The notes beneath the pieces were generated by a model. That model saw only the letters and a list, made by a program, of their open reading frames with translations. It had not been told where the DNA came from and did no database searches. The translations under genes and the position numbers were made by a program. Source: a virus. Taken from it: DNA of 24,522 nucleotides. Below, piece after piece: positions 20,634 to 24,522 of this stretch; position 1 is the first letter of the stretch; every line of letters starts with the position of its first letter. The stretch lies in the IMG/VR virus record IMGVR_UViG_3300043775_000099, positions 1 to 24,522 of that record; one strand, 5' to 3'.

Positions 20634-20649
20634 CCCCGCCGAAGCGGGG
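20634..20649 (-). terminator. intrinsic terminator after the coat gene
   Basis: On the minus strand CCCCGC-UUCG-GCGGGG, extended by one further G-U-type pair, is followed by GUUCUUU. It lies 11 nt after the coat stop. It is the first of three terminators within 700 bp. Confidence 0.72.
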
Positions 20650-20659
20650 ATTACTTAGA

Positions 20660-21874
20660 CTAACCCCAAATACGGGCAGCCATTTGTGGACGAACAGCGC
20701 TATAGCCATATAGAACGTCAATACGGCAAGGTAAGCGGTCGTTGTTGATGTCATATTGACGGACAACACGTAGAGAGATACCGTTGTGTACTTGACGTGA
20801 AGCCATGTCTACGCCTTGTGGTAATAACAAGTCAGCAGTCGCGAAAGTGATTGCATCTTTGTGGTATACCAAGTTTTGAGCGTATTGAGTAGAAGCTGCA
20901 CCAACAAAGGTAATAGCGGCGCCGTCTTGTGGGAAAGCGCTGATAGTTGCCAAAGCGTTGTTTGGAGTGTACATAGCTGGTGAAACAGCAATGCTAGTCC
21001 AAGCGCCACCTGAAGCAGTGTTAGCAGCAGTCACAGTGAATTGTTGTAATGAACCAGTTGACTCACGCGTTTGTGGGTTAACTGCGTACACGTTAGCAAC
21101 AGTGAACACATCACCTACAGTAACTGTAGCTGAACCTGTACCGCCATCGATGCTGATAGTAGATTGGCCTTCAGTAGTGATTGTGCCATTTACTAAGATA
21201 GTATCGTTAGTAGAACGTGTACCAGTGGTGTGTTGTTTGATAGATTGAGACATATTAACTTCTTCGAAGCCTAATACGCCCATGCCCATCATACCGTTAC
21301 GGAATTGACGTGAAACAGTGTCAGTTGGGTTGAACAAACCTTTCATACCTTCAACTAGGCCCGCGTTGGCAGCAGGGTTAACTGTTGCGTAACGTGGAGA
21401 CATAACAGCAGCGCCTTCGTTTAGTTTTTGTTGAGCTTGCAACAATACTAATGAAGTAGCAGGTGTAGTGCCTGGAGTACCTACTGAGTTGTAGATTGAT
21501 TTGTAAGCATTAGCAACGTCTGCATCAACGCTAGAAGCCAATTGTGAGATACGTGGTTTCAATACACGTTCTGCAAAATCGTCTAATTGCATTGTTAATT
21601 CAGCAGATGTGAAGTTAACGCCAATGTGTTTTTGTGAAGCAACAGACAATGTTGTGTATTGTTCGTTGTCATCTTGCACTTGTAAAGCCGCGCCGTCAGT
21701 TACTAAAGCACGATCCGGTAAACGGATACGCAATGTAGAACCAATTTTAGCGCCTTCAACGGCAAAAGAATCGTCGTATTGACGATTTACGTTACGTGTG
21801 ATCACAAGGTTATTCTCTAGGATTTCTAGGGCTTTACGAGTGATCATATCAATGGTTAAGATTGAGTTTGACAT
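20660..21874 (-). CDS. major coat protein, P22 gp5-like
   Basis: This 404-residue protein matches the P22 coat family (P22: 430 residues). The N-terminus MITRKALEILENNLVITRNVNRQYDDSF and VEGAKIGSTLRIRLP is typical, followed by the E-loop region (LVTDGAALQVQ...), helix EFAERVLKPRISQLAS-type residues, NPAANAGLVEGMKGLF and a C-terminus RIDVLYGYSAVRPQMAARI. A Gly/Thr-rich insertion at about 225-330 fits the telokin-like I-domain of P22 coat. AAGGAAATATC precedes the ATG. It builds the HK97-fold shell, with the upstream scaffold. Confidence 0.92.
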   Translation of the reverse strand: MSNSILTIDMITRKALEILENNLVITRNVNRQYDDSFAVEGAKIGSTLRIRLPDRALVTDGAALQVQDDNEQYTTLSVASQKHIGVNFTSAELTMQLDDFAERVLKPRISQLASSVDADVANAYKSIYNSVGTPGTTPATSLVLLQAQQKLNEGAAVMSPRYATVNPAANAGLVEGMKGLFNPTDTVSRQFRNGMMGMGVLGFEEVNMSQSIKQHTTGTRSTNDTILVNGTITTEGQSTISIDGGTGSATVTVGDVFTVANVYAVNPQTRESTGSLQQFTVTAANTASGGAWTSIAVSPAMYTPNNALATISAFPQDGAAITFVGAASTQYAQNLVYHKDAITFATADLLLPQGVDMASRQVHNGISLRVVRQYDINNDRLPCRIDVLYGYSAVRPQMAARIWG

Positions 21875-21893
21875 GATATTTCCTTATTAAAAG

Positions 21894-22679
21894 TTAGCGG
21901 TTTCTTTTCGCTTCCCATGCCTTAGCTTGTCTAGCTCTTTCGGCAGCAATCCAATCAGACGTTGACATTGACTTCATTGACCTAGGGTCAGTCGTGTCGT
22001 ACGCTGGTGAACCGTTACCTTTAGCCGTGACAGGCGAAATAGGCGCAGGTGCGCTAGTTGTTTTCTTAATTACCGGCTCGTTAGCGATTTTTGCTTCAAG
22101 ACGGCCAATTTCTTTAGCTTGTAAGATTGGCGGTAACTGAGCAATCCGGTCAGCTTCCTTAATATTAGTCCCTAGGTAATAAGCCAGTTCGGGGCCAACA
22201 TCAGATGACTGTATGGATTGGGCCATCACGTCAGTAATCGGAACACTGGGGTTGTATGCAACTTGCTCGAAGTCATCATACTTAGCTCTCGCTTCTTCTT
22301 CTCTATCGTGGTAAGACTCAATGATTTCACGCTGTTGCTTTTGACGATCTCTTTGCTCAAGCAGTTGTTCAGCTTTCTGCACTGCCAATGCTTCGGCGTA
22401 TGCTTCTACTGTATCAAATTGCTCAGGCGCAGGAAGGTCTCTAGGCGTCGCAGGGGTTGAAGCCTGTGCAGCACGTTCTCTTTCCCATTTACGCTGTTCT
22501 CTTGCCAAGCGTTTGCCAATCGCAGCATCAAGTTCCTCTTGCGAGAATGTCTTGCTTGCTTCTGCTGGCTTTTCTTCCGACACTTCTACTTCTTGTGCTA
22601 CAGTTTCAGGAGCTGTCGTAACTTCTTCTACTGGCGCGGGTACTTCCGCTTGAACTTCTACTTCTTGGTTTTCACTCAT
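21894..22679 (-). CDS. scaffolding protein, P22 gp8-like
   Basis: This 261-residue protein has an acidic, Glu/Pro/Val-rich N-terminus (1-50), a charged helical middle (LAREQRKWERERAAQ; QLLEQRDRQKQQREIIESYHDREEEARAKYDDF), and a basic C-terminus (WIAAERARQAKAWEAKRNR) like the coat-binding end of P22 scaffold. P22 gp8 is 303 residues. Scaffold directs coat assembly and exits before packaging. It lies directly before coat. Its ribosome site AAGGA sits in the loop of a small hairpin (see the leader entry), so its level may be controlled in translation, as P22 scaffold is known to be. Confidence 0.85.
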   Translation of the reverse strand: MSENQEVEVQAEVPAPVEEVTTAPETVAQEVEVSEEKPAEASKTFSQEELDAAIGKRLAREQRKWERERAAQASTPATPRDLPAPEQFDTVEAYAEALAVQKAEQLLEQRDRQKQQREIIESYHDREEEARAKYDDFEQVAYNPSVPITDVMAQSIQSSDVGPELAYYLGTNIKEADRIAQLPPILQAKEIGRLEAKIANEPVIKKTTSAPAPISPVTAKGNGSPAYDTTDPRSMKSMSTSDWIAAERARQAKAWEAKRNR

Positions 22680-22682
22680 TTT

Positions 22683-22714
22683 GTTTCCTTAGAAACCCTG
22701 GTGAAATGCACCAG
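22683..22714 (-). promoter_or_regulatory. two small hairpins in the scaffold leader
   Basis: On the minus strand CUGGUG-CAUUU-CACCAG (22698-22714) is followed immediately by GUUUC-UAAG-GAAAC (22683-22696), which places part of the AAGGA ribosome site in the loop and stem; the ATG follows 3 nt later. A perfect TATAAT at 22725-22730 lies just upstream, but without a good -35 box. The structure may tune scaffold translation. Confidence 0.4.
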
Positions 22715-22725
22715 TACATTTTTTA

Positions 22726-23217
22726 TTATACGTTTATTGCTGCCACTTTAGCTTGAAACGCTTTTACGCGTAATTCTAATGCGGCTGAATCTGCTTGTAG
22801 TTTATCGTTTGCTGCGTTAATTTCGCTAGAACGGCGCTCAACTGCCGCTTGGTTAGCGTCTACTTTTTTCTCTTTGGCAGCAAGGTCTTTTTCGCGTGTG
22901 TCTAATGCGGCTTCAGCGGCTGTAACTTTAGCTTCAAAAGCCTTAGCGTCTGCTTTAAGTTTAGCGGCTAAACTTTCAGCTTCAGCTTTAGATACTTTAG
23001 CGGCGTCTAACAAGCCATCTATTTCAGCTTGTTTAGTCAACGCATAAGAGTCTGCTTTAGATTTAACCTTAATTGCGTCTTCAACGGCGGTTAATGCGCC
23101 TTGACGTTTAGCCAATTCGTCTCTAAGTTCAGCCATTCTACCTAAATCAGTTAAAAACTGTTTTGTAAAATAACCTACGAAATCAGGGTTTCCGGTACTG
23201 TCATTAGTAATGTTCAT
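22726..23217 (-). CDS. coiled-coil phage structural protein
   Basis: This 163-residue protein has a short N-terminus (NITNDSTGNPDFVGYFTKQFLTDLG) followed by about 120 residues of Ala/Lys/Glu/Asp-rich heptad-like sequence (e.g. LAAKLKADAKAFEAKVTAAEAAL). It is nearly all helix, with no cysteine. It lies between a small structural gene and scaffold, a position where P22 has the portal-scaffold boundary. It might be an auxiliary scaffold, head-tail factor or tape-like strut; I do not recognise it. AAGGAATCAAA precedes the ATG. Confidence 0.6.
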   Translation of the reverse strand: MNITNDSTGNPDFVGYFTKQFLTDLGRMAELRDELAKRQGALTAVEDAIKVKSKADSYALTKQAEIDGLLDAAKVSKAEAESLAAKLKADAKAFEAKVTAAEAALDTREKDLAAKEKKVDANQAAVERRSSEINAANDKLQADSAALELRVKAFQAKVAAINV

Positions 23218-23226
23218 TTTGATTCC

Positions 23227-23532
23227 TTACGCGTAGTAGCTAATATTTATTTTAGCGCCAGCAGTTTGCTCAATAAATTTAATTTGTGTTAAGTCACCAT
23301 CGTACTGCAATGTAACGCCTACGGCAAGTGGCATACCCACAGTTGCAGTTGGATTTACACCGTCATCACGCCAGCGAACAGCTTGCGCTTCAGGCGTAAT
23401 TAATGCGATGGATGGAGTACCAGCTAAACCACTTAAGTTTTTAGTTGGCACAGTTAAATTTGTAGCCGCGCTCAATGTTGTAATTTGCTGATACCCTAAG
23501 CGCGAGGTAATTGCTTTTAAAGTTGTTGCCAT
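23227..23532 (-). CDS. small phage structural-type protein
   Basis: This encodes 101 residues with AGGAGAATTT before the ATG. The central QAVRWRDDGVNPTATVGMPLAVG and the strand LTQIKFIEQ resemble small phage beta-sandwich proteins I recall at this position, of unknown role. The ATG directly follows the stop of the 38-residue gene. Confidence 0.68.
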   Translation of the reverse strand: MATTLKAITSRLGYQQITTLSAATNLTVPTKNLSGLAGTPSIALITPEAQAVRWRDDGVNPTATVGMPLAVGVTLQYDGDLTQIKFIEQTAGAKINISYYA

Positions 23533-23649
23533 CTAAATTCTCCTACTTTGTGTAAAGGATCGAATTTCGACCCATAATTGTTGACCTGCTGTAATAATAC
23601 TGCCAAAAAACCCACCTGCAAAAAACTGACCGCCAAAAAAATTACCCAT
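23533..23649 (-). CDS. 38-residue Gly/Phe-rich peptide
   Basis: This short frame starts in the upstream stop (TAATG), with GGGGGC nearby, and ends just before the next ATG. It carries two FFxGG-type repeats (GNFFGGQFFAGGFFG) then a basic tail. The next gene's ribosome site lies inside its last codons. The repeats, coupling and position support translation. The role is unknown. Confidence 0.55.
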   Translation of the reverse strand: MGNFFGGQFFAGGFFGSIITAGQQLWVEIRSFTQSRRI

Positions 23650-24522
23650 TAGAACGCGCCCCCACTAATATTTGCTGAGTTATACCATTTAGACCCGTCA
23701 TATAAAAGTAAATTACCCGCAGCAGGCGTTGTTATTTGAACATCGCCTTCGTATTGGCCTAGTATGCCACCAAAAGTTGGTCTGATAAATAAAGACCCAT
23801 TAGACGCAGCGTGAACCACAGCGCACACTTGCACTTTAGGGTTAGGGGCTGTAGGCAAGGTCTTTGTTAGACCGCCAGTTACGGCAGGGTTGTAGTAAAG
23901 TATTTGACCGTCTACCCAAGCCTCGGCGCCCCCAGTGGTGTTAATACCTCGCACTAACCCAAAACTAGTGACATATATCCAATCATTTAACGCACCGCTT
24001 TCAGTGGCCACGCCCATTACATAAGACGCAGTAGAGGCAGTCAATCCTGTGGCTGGAGCGCCTTTCAATCCGCCACTAGCACCGACAGTGCCAGTAAACA
24101 TAACCACTTGACCTTCGGTAACGGCGGCAGAACATTTAATTCTGAAGTATTGCTCTTGCCCTATTTGCTGTACAGCGTTGCCGCCTTCCATAACTAAACT
24201 CAATGTTTGAGCAGAGTCAGCATTATCCCAATACAATGTTCCTTGGGCTGTAGGTAAAGTTGTAGGCGTAATGTCAAAATCAACAGAGTTAGCATTAGCT
24301 ACGTCGCCGTTGTCAGTAACAGTTACTGTAGAGTTTTGTAGTAGCTTGCCTGTTGTAGTATCAAACCGAGCAATAGCGTTATCTGTAGCGCTTGCTGGCC
24401 CTGCAACATCTCCTAACCCTGCTATGCCTGTTATAGTTCCGCCTGTAATAGCAACATTATTAGCATTTTGTTCCGCCATCGTTCCTACGCCTGTCAGCGT
24501 ATGATTTGCGTCCCACGCAACC
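23649..24522 (-). CDS. phage structural protein, N-terminus beyond window
   Basis: The frame is open from its stop at 23649 to the right edge. An ATG at 24479 could start a 276-residue protein, but the 14 codons upstream are also open and read AWDANHTLTGVGT before MAEQNANNVAITGGTITG, a phrase I recall as an internal part of longer phage fibre-like proteins. So the true start is probably off-window. The sequence is Thr/Gly/Ala-rich (ATDNAIARFDTTTGKLLQNS), with a C-terminus LYDGSKWYNSANISGGAF, the style of tail or head fibre proteins. Identity beyond that is not certain. Confidence 0.6.
   Translation of the reverse strand, partial: VAWDANHTLTGVGTMAEQNANNVAITGGTITGIAGLGDVAGPASATDNAIARFDTTTGKLLQNSTVTVTDNGDVANANSVDFDITPTTLPTAQGTLYWDNADSAQTLSLVMEGGNAVQQIGQEQYFRIKCSAAVTEGQVVMFTGTVGASGGLKGAPATGLTASTASYVMGVATESGALNDWIYVTSFGLVRGINTTGGAEAWVDGQILYYNPAVTGGLTKTLPTAPNPKVQVCAVVHAASNGSLFIRPTFGGILGQYEGDVQITTPAAGNLLLYDGSKWYNSANISGGAF

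Overview
This window is wholly viral. It is a stretch of a tailed dsDNA phage genome with a P22-like podovirus head and tail plan: scaffold, coat, gp4-like and gp10-like connector/tail proteins, then three ejection-type proteins. No host genes, integrase, tRNA, rRNA, CRISPR array or insertion sequence are visible. The host is probably a Gram-negative bacterium, because the lysis region carries a short lipoprotein with a lipobox (spanin type) nested in a membrane-protein gene. The DNA is moderately AT-rich by eye. The protein styles resemble uncultured aquatic podoviruses, but that is an impression and not a measurement.

Layout, left to right. Positions 1-822 (minus) hold a RecB/DUF2800-type nuclease cut by the window edge. 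It is divergent from a plus-strand early operon (932-5480) across a 109-bp intergenic region with two overlapping sigma70-like promoters. The plus operon starts with an overlapping trio: VRR-NUC nuclease, C5-cytosine methyltransferase and SNF2-type helicase. A chain of at least nine small proteins with overlapping stops and starts follows, among them a DUF3310 protein. From 5428 to the right edge everything is on the minus strand and is transcribed right to left, so it converges on the early operon.

Read in its own direction (right to left), the late region contains: a partial structural gene (24522-23649), a 38-residue peptide, a small structural protein, a coiled-coil protein, scaffold, major coat protein, two small proteins each followed by an intrinsic terminator, a 59-residue protein, a gp4-like tail accessory factor, a gp10-like tail protein, a short tail protein in the tail-needle position, an S74-type tail fibre, a pectate-lyase-fold tailspike, a small membrane protein, a second pectate-lyase-fold tailspike, a GNAT-like protein, three ejection-type proteins (gp7/gp20/gp16-like by order and size), an XhlA-like membrane protein, an M15 endolysin, a holin-like protein, a spanin pair, an HTH-metallophosphoesterase fusion and a 57-residue protein.

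The most interesting items are: (1) a 156-codon open frame with protein-like features nested inside the methyltransferase gene; (2) the nuclease-methyltransferase-SNF2 trio; (3) the HTH-phosphoesterase fusion at the end of the lysis operon; (4) three successive intrinsic terminators just after the coat gene; and (5) proteins ending in ISGGxF whose GGGGGC codons double as ribosome binding sites.
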